Below, in pieces: positions 33,685 through 42,106 of a DNA stretch of 64,000 bases (positions are counted from its first letter, which is position 1; each line of letters begins with the position of its first letter). A program made the translations under genes and the position numbers. The stretch spans positions 434,001 to 498,000 of the forward strand of contig NZ_JADWYJ010000002.1 of the NCBI RefSeq assembly GCF_021354595.1. Reading direction: 5' to 3'. This stretch comes from Maribellus sp. CM-23 (GTDB lineage Bacteria; Bacteroidota; Bacteroidia; Bacteroidales; Prolixibacteraceae). The notes under the pieces were generated by a model that saw only the letters and a list, made by a program, of their open reading frames with translations, made no database searches and was not told where the DNA came from.

Positions 33685-35007
33685 TTACTTCGACAGTTTT
33701 GCCGCCAGGTTTTCCAGTGTTTGCCCTTTTGTTTCGGGCATTTTGAACATCACCCAAAACAACTGCCACACCATCATCAACCCAAAAAACACATAAACCA
33801 GAGCCGGTCCGATCTGTCCAAACAAAAACGGGATCAAAGCCGGAATGGCAGCCGCCAACACCCAGTGAACCGATGCCCCAAAAGCCTGTCCCGCAGCCCT
33901 CAGTTTTGTCGGGAATATTTCGGAAATGAAAACCCAGATTACAGCGCCCTGCCCCACTGCATGAGCCGCAATAAACAAGAAGAAAAACAAGGGTACCAGC
34001 ATTCCTTCCCATTTCAAGGCAAAAGCAAACGCCACCAGCGACAGTGAAACAATATAGCCAAAAGAACAGATGTACATCAGCGTTTTTCGTCCGTATTTGT
34101 CGATCATCGAAATGCCGATCAATGTGAAAGTAAGGTTGATTACACCAATGCCGATCGAACTTAAAAACGAAGCCGATTTTTCCAATCCGGCTAGTTCAAA
34201 AATACGTGGTGCGTAATACAGAAAGGCATTAATGCCCGACAACTGGTTAAAAAAGGCAATAAAAAAGGCAAGCATCAGCGGCACTCTGAACTTCTTCATG
34301 TAAATATTTTCGCGGGCTACTTCCGTTGATTTTTCGGTCTCAATTTCAGCCAGTTCTTTTTCAATGTCCGTATCCGGGGCAATGTTCCGGAGAATTTCAA
34401 TCGCTTTCTGTTTGTCGTTCCGGTATTCCAGCAGCCAGCGGGGACTTTCGGGTACTTTCAACACCAGCATCGAATAAACAAATGCGGGAATGGCTTCCAC
34501 TCCCAGCATCCAGCGCCAGGCATTTTCGCCCAAATCGCGCAGCAGGTAGTTGGAAACATAGGCCATCAGAATGCCAAACACAATATTGAACTGGTACAAA
34601 GCCACCAGTTTTCCGCGTTGCGCGGGAGGAGCAATCTCCGACACATACGAAGGCGCTACCACGGTTGAAATACCGATTCCAAGGCCGCCAATAAAACGGA
34701 GGCAGGCAAACACATAAGGATCGGAAGCCAAAGCAGACCCAATGGCCGATATAAAAAACAAGGCACCAATACTTATCAGGGTGCGTTTTCGCCCGAGGCG
34801 GTTGGTAGGTATCGATCCGAAAATAGCGCCGACAACCGTTCCCCACAAAGCGGTTGACATTACCACCAACCCGTGAAACAAGTCGGAGCTTTGCCAGAAA
34901 TCCTGCAACTGCTGATCGGCCCCCGAAATAACAACGGTGTCAAATCCAAACAGAAAACCTGCCAGCGCCACCACGATCGAGAAGTAAAATATCTTTGAAT
35001 GTTTCAT
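33685..35007 (-). CDS. Sugar porter family MFS transporter
   Basis: 440 residues from ATG 35007 (frame open to 35061). Twelve membrane segments; family signatures GFLFGFDTVVISGA in helix 1, GRKRTLI (loop 2-3), PESPRWLLEYR after helix 6, DKYGRKTLMY (loop 8-9) and PETKGQTLE at the C-terminus. These identify the XylE/AraE/GLUT group, proton-coupled uptake of a monosaccharide. The aldolase gene at 35195 is divergent and may act on a product of the same sugar. Confidence 0.93.
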   Translation of the reverse strand: MKHSKIFYFSIVVALAGFLFGFDTVVISGADQQLQDFWQSSDLFHGLVVMSTALWGTVVGAIFGSIPTNRLGRKRTLISIGALFFISAIGSALASDPYVFACLRFIGGLGIGISTVVAPSYVSEIAPPAQRGKLVALYQFNIVFGILMAYVSNYLLRDLGENAWRWMLGVEAIPAFVYSMLVLKVPESPRWLLEYRNDKQKAIEILRNIAPDTDIEKELAEIETEKSTEVARENIYMKKFRVPLMLAFFIAFFNQLSGINAFLYYAPRIFELAGLEKSASFLSSIGIGVINLTFTLIGISMIDKYGRKTLMYICSFGYIVSLSLVAFAFALKWEGMLVPLFFFLFIAAHAVGQGAVIWVFISEIFPTKLRAAGQAFGASVHWVLAAAIPALIPFLFGQIGPALVYVFFGLMMVWQLFWVMFKMPETKGQTLENLAAKLSK

Positions 35008-35194
35008 AAGTTGGTTTGTTTTGCTTCGGTTCAATATCGGCTCAGAAAGAAATCCGCTCATCTTTCATACAAATCAATACAGATGCTTACTTTTACCTTT
35101 TCTAAAGATAAACATCATTTTCAGATGAACTCCGATTCAACTTAAAAGTTGAAGCAATTGAGTTCAAAACAACTCTGTAAGCAGTACCATAGAA

Positions 35195-35863
35195 ATGAGC
35201 GAACTAAACTATAAAACAGAACGGGAAGCGCTGGTAAAAGCCGGGCTGAAACTGGTGGAACTGGGGCTGGTTTCGCGCACCTGGGGCAACATCAGCCTAC
35301 GGGTGAACAAAGATGAAATGCTGGTTACGCCCAGCGGGAAATATTACGAAGATACCCGGCCCGAGGACATGGTACTGATCAACATTCGCACCAACGAATA
35401 CGATAAAAACTGCGGGAAACCCTCGTCGGAATTCAGGCTGCATTCCGGGATTTATGCGGATCGTCCCGAGTTCAGTGCCATTATTCACACCCACCAAATG
35501 AACGCTTCTACCTGCGCCGCTGCCCGCCGCGAGGTGCCTCCTGTGCTTGACGACATGGCGCAGATTGTTGGCCCGTCGGTTCGTGTAGCCGATTATGCTT
35601 TGTCTTCCACCAACAAGCTGGTACGCAATACCGTAAAAGCCCTGCGCGGCCGCAATGCAGCGCTGATGGCCAACCACGGCGCCGTTTGTGCCGGACGCGA
35701 TCTGAACGAAGCATTTGCGGTATGCGAAGTACTGGAAAAAGCCTGCAAAGCATTTATCGAAGCCGAATTTCTGGGCGGGGCCAAAAGCATCAACAAATTC
35801 TCGGCATGGGCCATGCACCAGGCATATTTGAAGAAGTATTCCAAACTTGCGGGTAAAAAATAA
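35195..35863 (+). CDS. fucA: Class II aldolase (fuculose-phosphate aldolase-like)
   Basis: 222 residues. Zinc ligands H98 and H100 (IIHTHQM) and H161 (MANHGAVC), acid E79 (SSEFRLH), and substrate loop GNIS (31-34) plus TPSGKYYE. This is the FucA/AraD fold that splits L-fuculose-1-phosphate or similar to DHAP and an aldehyde; which sugar is unclear. The divergent gene is a sugar porter, giving a plausible uptake-catabolism pair. No kinase or isomerase is next to it. Confidence 0.85.
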   Translation: MSELNYKTEREALVKAGLKLVELGLVSRTWGNISLRVNKDEMLVTPSGKYYEDTRPEDMVLINIRTNEYDKNCGKPSSEFRLHSGIYADRPEFSAIIHTHQMNASTCAAARREVPPVLDDMAQIVGPSVRVADYALSSTNKLVRNTVKALRGRNAALMANHGAVCAGRDLNEAFAVCEVLEKACKAFIEAEFLGGAKSINKFSAWAMHQAYLKKYSKLAGKK

Positions 35864-35913
35864 CGGGACAGCCCTCTTCCCCTGATCCGGACAAGCCAAA
35901 AAAGATGGATGAC

Positions 35914-35966
35914 AGATTGAAAACAGATGGATATTGATTAACTCAATCTCATCTATCCATTCAATC
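35914..35966. terminator. Imperfect hairpin between convergent fucA-like and CDF genes
   Basis: GATTGAAAACAGATGGAT and its partner ATCTATCCATTCAATC pair with mismatches. The text is of the same ATTGA/ATCAAT kind as at 32840 and 40420. Confidence 0.45.
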
Positions 35967-35986
35967 ATTTCAATCTAAAACCGGTT

Positions 35987-36895
35987 CTAATGTTGTTTAC
36001 TGTCTCCTCCATTTTCAAGCAAGGGGCAGTTTTCTTCATCCAGTTCTGTTTCGATGGTATAGTGTGCAAAGTGGTACTTTTTCAAAACTTTCCGCGCCGT
36101 TTCCTTCACTTTCAAAATTTGCCTGAACGATGAAATCTGTTCCAGCTTTAAGTGCGTGGTTAACACATTGTGTTCACCATCGAGCGACCAGATGCGGGTG
36201 TGATGCAACGACTGTACATTCCCGATGGCCATCAGTTCCCGTTCAATGGTAGGCAGATCGATATTTTTCGGCACACCTTCGAGAAAAACAAAGAGCGTTT
36301 CTTTTAAACGCCGCATCACTCCCCACAAAATATAGGCTGTTATCAGCAGCGAAAGCGCCGGGTCGAGGTAGTGAATGTCTTTAAAACGCAGTACTATCGC
36401 AACGATCAGTACGGCGACCCAACCCAGCACATCTTCCATTAAATGCCACGACACCACTTTTTCGTTCAGTGAACTTCCACCGCTCATTTTCCAGGCGGCA
36501 TATCCGTTTACCGCAATTCCGATTACGGCAAAAACAATCATTCCCCCGGCATCCGAATGCTCCGGCTCCAGTATTCGCCCCACGGCTTCGTAAATTACAT
36601 ATACCGAACCGCCAATCAGCACCAGGCTGTTGATAAGCGCCCCCAGCAGCGAGAAACGCGCATAGCCAAACGAGAATTTACTATCCGCTCCTTTTTTCGA
36701 TTTTTTGTCGAGGTACCAGGCCGTTCCCAGCGAAAGACTGTCGCCCAAATCGTGTATGGCATCCGAAAGAATGGCCACACTGTTCACATACAGACCTCCG
36801 AAAATTTCAAAAACGGTAAATCCGAGGTTTAAAAAAAAGGCCACCTTTAATTTTTTGCCTGAATGGTTGTGCTCGTGATGATGATGACTTCCCAT
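35987..36895 (-). CDS. czcD: Cation diffusion facilitator transporter
   Basis: 302 residues from ATG 36895 (frame open to 36952). His-rich start MGSHHHHEHNHSG, six membrane segments, and the metal-site pairs AILSDAIHDLGDSL and VVSWHLMEDVLGWVAV. The cytoplasmic C-terminal domain has HHTRIWSLDGEHNVLTTHL. Exports Zn2+ or similar divalent cations in exchange for protons. It stands between convergent and unrelated genes. Confidence 0.92.
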   Translation of the reverse strand: MGSHHHHEHNHSGKKLKVAFFLNLGFTVFEIFGGLYVNSVAILSDAIHDLGDSLSLGTAWYLDKKSKKGADSKFSFGYARFSLLGALINSLVLIGGSVYVIYEAVGRILEPEHSDAGGMIVFAVIGIAVNGYAAWKMSGGSSLNEKVVSWHLMEDVLGWVAVLIVAIVLRFKDIHYLDPALSLLITAYILWGVMRRLKETLFVFLEGVPKNIDLPTIERELMAIGNVQSLHHTRIWSLDGEHNVLTTHLKLEQISSFRQILKVKETARKVLKKYHFAHYTIETELDEENCPLLENGGDSKQH

Positions 36896-36995
36896 AAAAC
36901 TATTGTTGGACGGTTTTCCAACCGCTGTTCTTCTAACTCCTGAAATAAGCAATTTATTTTCAAACCTCCGTCAGAGGCGGCAAAAGACAGACCTA

Positions 36996-37754
36996 TTATT
37001 TACCTTCCAGTAGGACCAGTTTTTGCCGGAGCCCGGCAAGCAATTCTTCAGCCGCCGGTTCGGAAAGGTGTTGCAGTTCTTCCATCATCCGGCGGATCAT
37101 TTCAGGCGATTCCGCCGGAGATTCGCATTCGTAGTTTTCTTTGGGAGCCAGCGAAAAAAACAGTTCATCCGTCCATTCATTTCGGATTCCGTCAATCACC
37201 AGATGTACGCGGTCGCTTGTTCCTGCATTGCTTACCGAATGTTCAAAATTGGCATTTATATACCAGCACTCACCCGGCAACATCCGCAGGCGGTCCCCAT
37301 CCAGTAAAAACTTCACACCGGGGTTGGTAACCAAAGGAACGTGCAAGCGAAAATAACCATTCTCGTACCCAAGTTCGTGATCGGTATGCGGCTGAATCAC
37401 TGCTCCGGCTCCGAGTCGCAGCAGGCGCACCGCCGTTACTTCGAACTGAAAAGTCTGCATCACTTCCTGAAAATAAAGGCATTCCTTCAGGATAGGCGTT
37501 TCCTTTACGCCGGAACTGTCAAACGAAGTTGCAAAAATATTGGTAGCGTCACCGTTGATGGCATACAAAGGAATAGCGCTCCAGTCGCCGGAATAATCTT
37601 TTGTGTTGTAATGCTGAATCCACGCGGCATTACTGACAATCGCCAGGTCCTTTTCCAGTTTCCCGGGATCGAAACAAAACGGAAGTTTCAGGTATCGTAT
37701 CGTCTTCTGCTTTTCCACACCCATTTGAAGTTGTTGCTTACCTGAACGAGACAA
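36996..37754 (-). CDS. Aspartyl/asparaginyl beta-hydroxylase-domain protein
   Basis: 252 residues; a second ATG at 37724 (MGVEKQKTIRYLKLPF) is an equally good start. The 2-oxoglutarate/Fe site H-x-D-H-E is in VIQPHTDHELGYENGYFRLHVPLVTNPGV, with the second His in INANFEHSVSNAG and Arg in DRVHLVIDG. A short helical tail follows. It probably hydroxylates a protein or peptide side chain; its target is unknown. Confidence 0.87.
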   Translation of the reverse strand: MSRSGKQQLQMGVEKQKTIRYLKLPFCFDPGKLEKDLAIVSNAAWIQHYNTKDYSGDWSAIPLYAINGDATNIFATSFDSSGVKETPILKECLYFQEVMQTFQFEVTAVRLLRLGAGAVIQPHTDHELGYENGYFRLHVPLVTNPGVKFLLDGDRLRMLPGECWYINANFEHSVSNAGTSDRVHLVIDGIRNEWTDELFFSLAPKENYECESPAESPEMIRRMMEELQHLSEPAAEELLAGLRQKLVLLEGK

Positions 37755-37800
37755 TTAAGCCGGCCCCCTTGTTCAAAAAAAGCCTGTAAATGGCAGCCTT

Positions 37801-37959
37801 TTAATCGATCACCTTCAGTTGCTTTAAAATGGTCCGGGTAATTTTCTTTCTGCATTTTCCAAAGTCGGGGTTAAGCGTTTCCCTGTCTTTCACAAGGCGT
37901 GTGGCAAAAAAATAGACATTGTCGCTGCGCTCCACATAACCAAGCCACCAGCCAGAGGA
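37801..37959 (-). pseudogene. Class D beta-lactamase, C-terminal remnant
   Basis: The minus frame closing at 37801 reads SSGWWLGYVERSDNVYFF then ATRLVKDRETLNPDFGKC and ends in KQLKVID. The GWW-x-GYVE-x-x-x-x-VYFFA strand is the C-terminal signature of OXA-type (class D) beta-lactamases. Reading further upstream (to 38041) it turns to unrelated text and a stop at 38150, and the K-T-G motif and the serine active site are absent. About 52 residues of a ~250-residue enzyme remain, so it cannot function. Confidence 0.72.
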
Positions 37960-38044
37960 TTTAAAACGAATTTGCAAGGAATTAAGTATCCAGGCAACAA
38001 TCGCTTTGTTAACACACCGGAGAAAAGCTCCCGCATTCGAAAAA

Positions 38045-38440
38045 CTAATTCAGGTAAGTTTTTAATTCACCAAGTTTTAGCTGCCGGTCCATCGAAAAAA
38101 CCGTGCTTTCGCGCTCTACCTTATCCAGCAGAAAATAGGCTTTTTGAAAAAAGTTGATGCGATCCTTTTCGTCCACGGCCATTTCCCCCTGTTCTTTTAG
38201 CACAAAGGCAAACAGTTCGAGGTGTTCGTTGCTTAGTTTCTTTTCATTCTGAAGAAAAGCTAGCAAGTCTTCGATACTCATCTTTTGAATATCAGCATCA
38301 ATTTTCAGGCAATTGTAAAAGTAGCGGATCTGGTCTTCCGCCTGTTTGTCTTCGCCGCGTTCGCGGTGTCCCAGTATTTTATGAATAACTTCGAACAGCT
38401 GCATCAGCTGCCGCATCAGGTAATCGCATTCAATGCTCAT
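38045..38440 (-). CDS. Hypothetical helical protein
   Basis: 131 residues, all-helical, soluble, acidic (MRQLMQLFEVIHKILGHRERGEDKQAEDQIRYFYNCL, FFQKAYFLLDKVE). I do not recognise the family; DUF6483-like is possible. It ends near the beta-lactamase remnant and starts just before the hairpin array at 38525. Confidence 0.6.
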   Translation of the reverse strand: MSIECDYLMRQLMQLFEVIHKILGHRERGEDKQAEDQIRYFYNCLKIDADIQKMSIEDLLAFLQNEKKLSNEHLELFAFVLKEQGEMAVDEKDRINFFQKAYFLLDKVERESTVFSMDRQLKLGELKTYLN

Positions 38441-38524
38441 TTTCGTTTAGCTGAATTTTAAGTGATTAAAAGTAGTGATTTATCGGAATTGATTAAGAAT
38501 GGCTCTTTGGATTTCAACACCTCG

Positions 38525-38968
38525 CTGCCGGACCCTTCCGAAAAGCAGAATCCGCTGAGGAACAAGCTTTCGGGAATGTCCGAAACCCTGTCCCGGCCAA
38601 AGTTGAAGCTTTCGGAGCTTTCCGCTCAGCTGTTTTTCTCCCGGTTCGGACTTTCGGGAACTTCCGAAACTCAGAAACCGATCGCGGGCAGCCTGTCGGG
38701 GTTTTCCGAAAAAACAAACCAGCCGGGAGCAGGCTTTTTCCGAAAGCGCGGAAACCCCGAAACCATTTAAAAACAGACTTTCCGCAGTTGCGGAAAACTC
38801 CAAAAAGAAAAAAATCAACCTTCCGGGCTTACGGAAAGTCAAAACCGGAACAAAAACAGACTTTCCGCACATGCGGAAAGTGTGAACCGGACACAAAAGA
38901 AGGTTTCCGCAGGCGCGGAAAGTCAGAAATAAAGTAAAAACAACGTTTCCGCCGATGTGGAAATTTGA
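38525..38968. repeat. Phased 42-bp hairpin array (array B)
   Basis: About eleven units, beginning at 38525, 38567, 38609, 38651, 38693, 38736, 38778, 38820, 38861, 38903 and 38945; spacing 41-43, mostly exactly 42. Each has a ~20-bp quasi-palindrome such as CTTTCGGGAACTTCCGAAA or CTTTCCGCACATGCGGAAAG, with the loop and the 22-bp spacer free to vary. In one plus frame units read as 14-residue repeats (L-S-G-x-S-E-T...), but the frame shifts twice and meets stops, so it is not one gene. Confidence 0.8.
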
Positions 38969-39018
38969 AATTCAAAAAGAACAAAGATTTGATAGCGGAT
39001 TTTCAGTTACCTGAACCT

Positions 39019-39152
39019 GTAATACCAATTGTTTTTCAGAGTGAGCCTTATGCGAAACTCTGGAATTACAATGGTTAATGCCGATAGACAATTGAAGAGG
39101 CTTTAAGAGCGCAGCGAATTTAAGGCTCAATTCAATTGCGAATCGGTATAAC
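39019..39152. repeat. MITE-like element
   Basis: 134 bp with terminal inverted repeats GTAATACCAATT (39019-39030) and AATCGGTATAAC (39141-39152), and a long imperfect stem inside (GTGAGCCTTA against TAAGGCTCAA). No coding capacity. Recalls a dispersed Bacteroidota repeat with ATTGGTATTAC ends, but that is from memory. Confidence 0.5.
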
Positions 39153-39206
39153 TTTAAACGTACACATTCTGACAATAATCCTTAGTTTTGCACAAATTTT
39201 TATTGA

Positions 39207-39410
39207 ATGGGATATTTCGACGACCTTTTTCCCGACAGCTTTAGCGACGATTTGAAAGAGGGAAAAGACTACTATATGGAAAACAGCTACCGGGTGATGA
39301 CCGAAGAATACCTCACCCGCCGTGGTTATTGCTGTTCCAACGGCTGCCGGCATTGTCCGTACTGGCCCAAGGCACAAAAAGGAAATACCAACCTAAGAAA
39401 AAACATGTGA
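39207..39410 (+). CDS. DUF5522 cysteine-rich small protein
   Basis: 67 residues. The motif DYYMENSYRVMTEEYLTRRGYCCSNGCRHCPY with five cysteines and a His-Cys-Pro-Tyr end is the DUF5522 signature and suggests a metal or Fe-S site. Its TGA stop shares one base with the ATG of fmt (TGATG at 39408), so it is translationally coupled to fmt. Role unknown. Confidence 0.8.
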   Translation: MGYFDDLFPDSFSDDLKEGKDYYMENSYRVMTEEYLTRRGYCCSNGCRHCPYWPKAQKGNTNLRKNM

Positions 39411-40378
39411 TGCAAGGAAAAGAACTTCGGATCGTATTTATGGGCACCCCCGATTTTGCGGTGGCAAGCCTCCGGAAATTAGTGGAAGGCGGGTACAATG
39501 TTGTAGGGGTAATTACCGCACCCGACCGCCCGGCAGGAAGGGGAAAACAGCTGGCAGAATCGGCTGTAAAAAAATATGCAGTGGACAACAACCTGACCGT
39601 TTTACAACCCGAGAAGCTGAAGAATCCTGCGTTTCAGGAGGAATTGCGGGCCCTGAAAGCCGATTTACAGGTGATAGTGGCTTTCCGGATGTTGCCCGAA
39701 GTGGTTTGGGCCATGCCGCCACTGGGTACTTTTAACCTGCACGGATCGTTGTTGCCGCAGTACCGGGGCGCCGCTCCCTTAAACTGGGCGCTTATCAACG
39801 GCGAAACAAAAACCGGTGTCACCACCTTTCTGCTCGATCATGAAATTGATACCGGGAAAATTCTTTTCAGCAAAGAAATTGATATTTGGGAAAACGATAC
39901 CGTGGGCACTGTTCACGACAGTTTGATGGAAATTGGCGCCACGCTGGTTACCCAAACAGTGGATGCACTGGCCGAAGGAACTTACAAAGCCGTGCCGCAG
40001 GAAGAAGCCCTTTCGGACCAGGAAATAAAACACGCGCCGAAAATTTTCAAGGAAGATTGCCGCATTGTCTGGGACAAAGACGTGGAGTCGGTCAGAAACC
40101 TGATCCGCGGTTTATCGCCCTACCCAGCCGCCTGGACGGTTTTAAAACACAAAACAAGCGGAGAAGAAATTTCTGCCAAGGTATTTTTTGCCATGCATGC
40201 CGACGGAAAAGCCACCACACCCGGCACCATTCATACCGACGGAAAAACCTTTATGAAAGTTGCCTGTGCCGATGGCTGGCTGCAAATTACCGATTTACAG
40301 ATTGCCGGAAAAAAACGAATGAAAACCAACGATTTTTTGCGGGGATTTCAGCAGGTGGAGGACTACCGGTTTGTGTAG
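39410..40378 (+). CDS. fmt: Methionyl-tRNA formyltransferase
   Basis: 322 residues from ATG 39410, the start fixed by the TGATG overlap and by the IVFMGTPDFA opening typical of the family. The formyl-folate site is NLHGSLLPQYRGAAPLNWAL and the GVTTFLLDHEIDTGKIL loop follows; the C-terminal OB-like domain ends in QQVEDYRFV. It formylates Met-tRNA(fMet) for translation start. Confidence 0.95.
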   Translation: MQGKELRIVFMGTPDFAVASLRKLVEGGYNVVGVITAPDRPAGRGKQLAESAVKKYAVDNNLTVLQPEKLKNPAFQEELRALKADLQVIVAFRMLPEVVWAMPPLGTFNLHGSLLPQYRGAAPLNWALINGETKTGVTTFLLDHEIDTGKILFSKEIDIWENDTVGTVHDSLMEIGATLVTQTVDALAEGTYKAVPQEEALSDQEIKHAPKIFKEDCRIVWDKDVESVRNLIRGLSPYPAAWTVLKHKTSGEEISAKVFFAMHADGKATTPGTIHTDGKTFMKVACADGWLQITDLQIAGKKRMKTNDFLRGFQQVEDYRFV

Positions 40379-40572
40379 CGAAGGAAGGATTGATGGACTG
40401 AGGAACTGAGGGACTTAGGGACTGAAGGAGATTGAATGGATTGATCGGGAGATTAAGTGATCAGTGTTCAGTGTTCCGAAAAAAAGAAAACTCGCGGCTA
40501 ATGGCTCGCGGCTTGAAGCTTATTCTCGCATTCAAGCATTTATGCATTTTCGCATTGTGCTTAAAAAGTGTT
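40379..40572. repeat. Low-complexity intergenic patch
   Basis: GGACTGA/GATTGA-type text with a rough 9-10-base rhythm (40390-40460), then CTCGCGGCTAATGGCTCGCGGCTTGAAGC, then the GCATTNNN run (40522-40558) that matches 32944-32980. No gene. Confidence 0.6.
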
Positions 40573-40623
40573 CAGTCTCAGTTTCCAGTTTTACACTTTT
40601 GATGTAACTGAAAACTGAGACTG
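40573..40623. terminator. Bidirectional hairpin between fmt and 40638 gene
   Basis: CAGTCTCAGTTTCCAGTT pairs with AACTGAAAACTGAGACTG (one mismatch) around a 15-base loop, placed between two convergent genes. Confidence 0.7.
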
Positions 40624-40637
40624 AGACTGAAAACTAC

Positions 40638-40994
40638 TTACTTCCGCTTGCCGTTTACGATAAAGAAGTAGATTAGGAAACCGAGTGAAACAAACACCAG
40701 GAGGATGCCAAAGGGAAGCACGGCGTTGCGGCCGTCGATCATCGCTTTATCAATCAGTTTCAGCAAATCGATAACAATAAAGCCAATTCCGGTCATCAGC
40801 GCTACCAGGCCCCATTTAAGCGAAGGATAACGGTTTACTTCATCATTCACCGGCTGTGCTTCGTCTAAAATTCCAACCCGTTCGTATTGTTCTGCTTTAA
40901 TCAGTTTTCTTTTCAGCAAATGAGTAGAAATTAACTTGATAATGTGATACGCTGCAAAAAAGATAATCGCGGGTATCAGAATGTCTAAATCCAT
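40638..40994 (-). CDS. Small membrane protein (DUF6249-like)
   Basis: 118 residues, three hydrophobic segments (about 4-22, 61-80, 92-113) with a charged loop (KRKLIKAEQYERVGILDEAQPV). Pattern resembles DUF6249 proteins; the role is unknown. It ends opposite the fmt hairpin. Confidence 0.7.
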   Translation of the reverse strand: MDLDILIPAIIFFAAYHIIKLISTHLLKRKLIKAEQYERVGILDEAQPVNDEVNRYPSLKWGLVALMTGIGFIVIDLLKLIDKAMIDGRNAVLPFGILLVFVSLGFLIYFFIVNGKRK

Positions 40995-41083
40995 AATAAT
41001 TGTTTTTAATTGTTTTTTCTGAACGTATGACTACGGCCGTTTCAGAAAGGTTGCAATTATTTTCGCGCGACCTGAAAATTTCC

Positions 41084-42106
41084 CTAAACCTGAAGTGCTT
41101 CGATGATCACATAAATCACAAAGGACAGAAATATAGTATTGTAAATAAACGAGATACCCAGAAACTTTACGATTGCCTTCCCAATTCCCTGCCGGTAAAA
41201 GTTTTTCATGGCCAGGATGGTATAAACCGGGAACGACAGCAATAAAATAAGCGTAACAAGCCCTAATTTATAGGGCAAGGTAAGGTACATACCCGTAATA
41301 ATTATCAGCAAAACAAAGAGGTACGAATGAATGTGTATCGAAAAAATAAGGTGCCGGATGTAGTTTTGCCTGCGCCGGATGTAAAACAGTTTCAGAATGA
41401 GCGCAAAAATGGGCAAAAGCAGAAAAAATGCCCACGACATGTATTTCAGTATCCGTGCATTTACCTGCTCCGGCGAACGGAGGACACGAAGGATATCCTG
41501 TATCTCTTTTCGTCTTTCGGGGTCGGTTTCCTCTTTCAGCTCCTTCTCTTTTTGGGCCGCTGCTGTTTCCAGCCAGCTTTGCACATCTCCCTTCCGAAAA
41601 CTGTCCATGGTCAGTATAGCATCCACGCTTCCGGTGGAATCTCCTTCCGTCTGCTCGCCCAGCTCCAATGTCAGCATAGAATCGATGGCCGCCACTGCGG
41701 TGGTATCAAATGTTTCCTGGTTGTGCAAGTCGAAATGAAGTACGTTTTGCAAGCCGCGGTTGGTGTAGATCTGCAGCAACAGGAAAAGAACAAAACTGGT
41801 AAATATGAAAACCCGGAACGGAGGGGCATAGCGGATCCGCTTCCCTTCAAAATACTCTTTGGTAAGAAAACCGGGCTTAAACATTAAATCGACGGTGGTT
41901 TTAAAGAAGCGCTCGTCGAAAGCAAAAAAATCACCCAAAAAATTAAAGAAAAGAAAACTGAAGGGCCGATCGTAATCGCTGACCGATTGTCCGCAATGCG
42001 GGCAGTAATGTCCGACAAACTCGGTGGCGCAGTTTTTACAAACAACCGGCTCGCTTGCCTTTTCCTTTTCGGCCCGAAATAATTTATTCCTGATTTTAGA
42101 CCACAT
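41084..42106 (-). CDS. DUF3667 membrane protein
   Basis: 340 residues from ATG 42106; the frame is open to 42334 but that part lies on the CvpA gene in another frame. An N-terminal zinc knuckle (VCKNCATEFVGHYCPHCGQ) precedes PFSFLFFNFLGDFFAFDERFFKTT and FKPGFLTKEYFEGKRIRYAPPFR, the DUF3667 signature, and four or five membrane segments. It overlaps the cvpA stop by 11 bases. Common in Bacteroidota; function unknown. Confidence 0.85.
   Translation of the reverse strand: MWSKIRNKLFRAEKEKASEPVVCKNCATEFVGHYCPHCGQSVSDYDRPFSFLFFNFLGDFFAFDERFFKTTVDLMFKPGFLTKEYFEGKRIRYAPPFRVFIFTSFVLFLLLQIYTNRGLQNVLHFDLHNQETFDTTAVAAIDSMLTLELGEQTEGDSTGSVDAILTMDSFRKGDVQSWLETAAAQKEKELKEETDPERRKEIQDILRVLRSPEQVNARILKYMSWAFFLLLPIFALILKLFYIRRRQNYIRHLIFSIHIHSYLFVLLIIITGMYLTLPYKLGLVTLILLLSFPVYTILAMKNFYRQGIGKAIVKFLGISFIYNTIFLSFVIYVIIEALQV

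Noticed and set aside
38462..38896. Two reading frames over array B (plus 38462-38770, minus 38480-38896)
   Set aside because: Their repeats follow from the 42-bp period; phase shifts of one base at about 38736 and 38820 and in-frame stops show no protein is kept.
38525..38968. CRISPR array
   Set aside because: The palindromic part itself varies in most positions from unit to unit, and there is no leader or cas gene; only spacing and dyad form persist.
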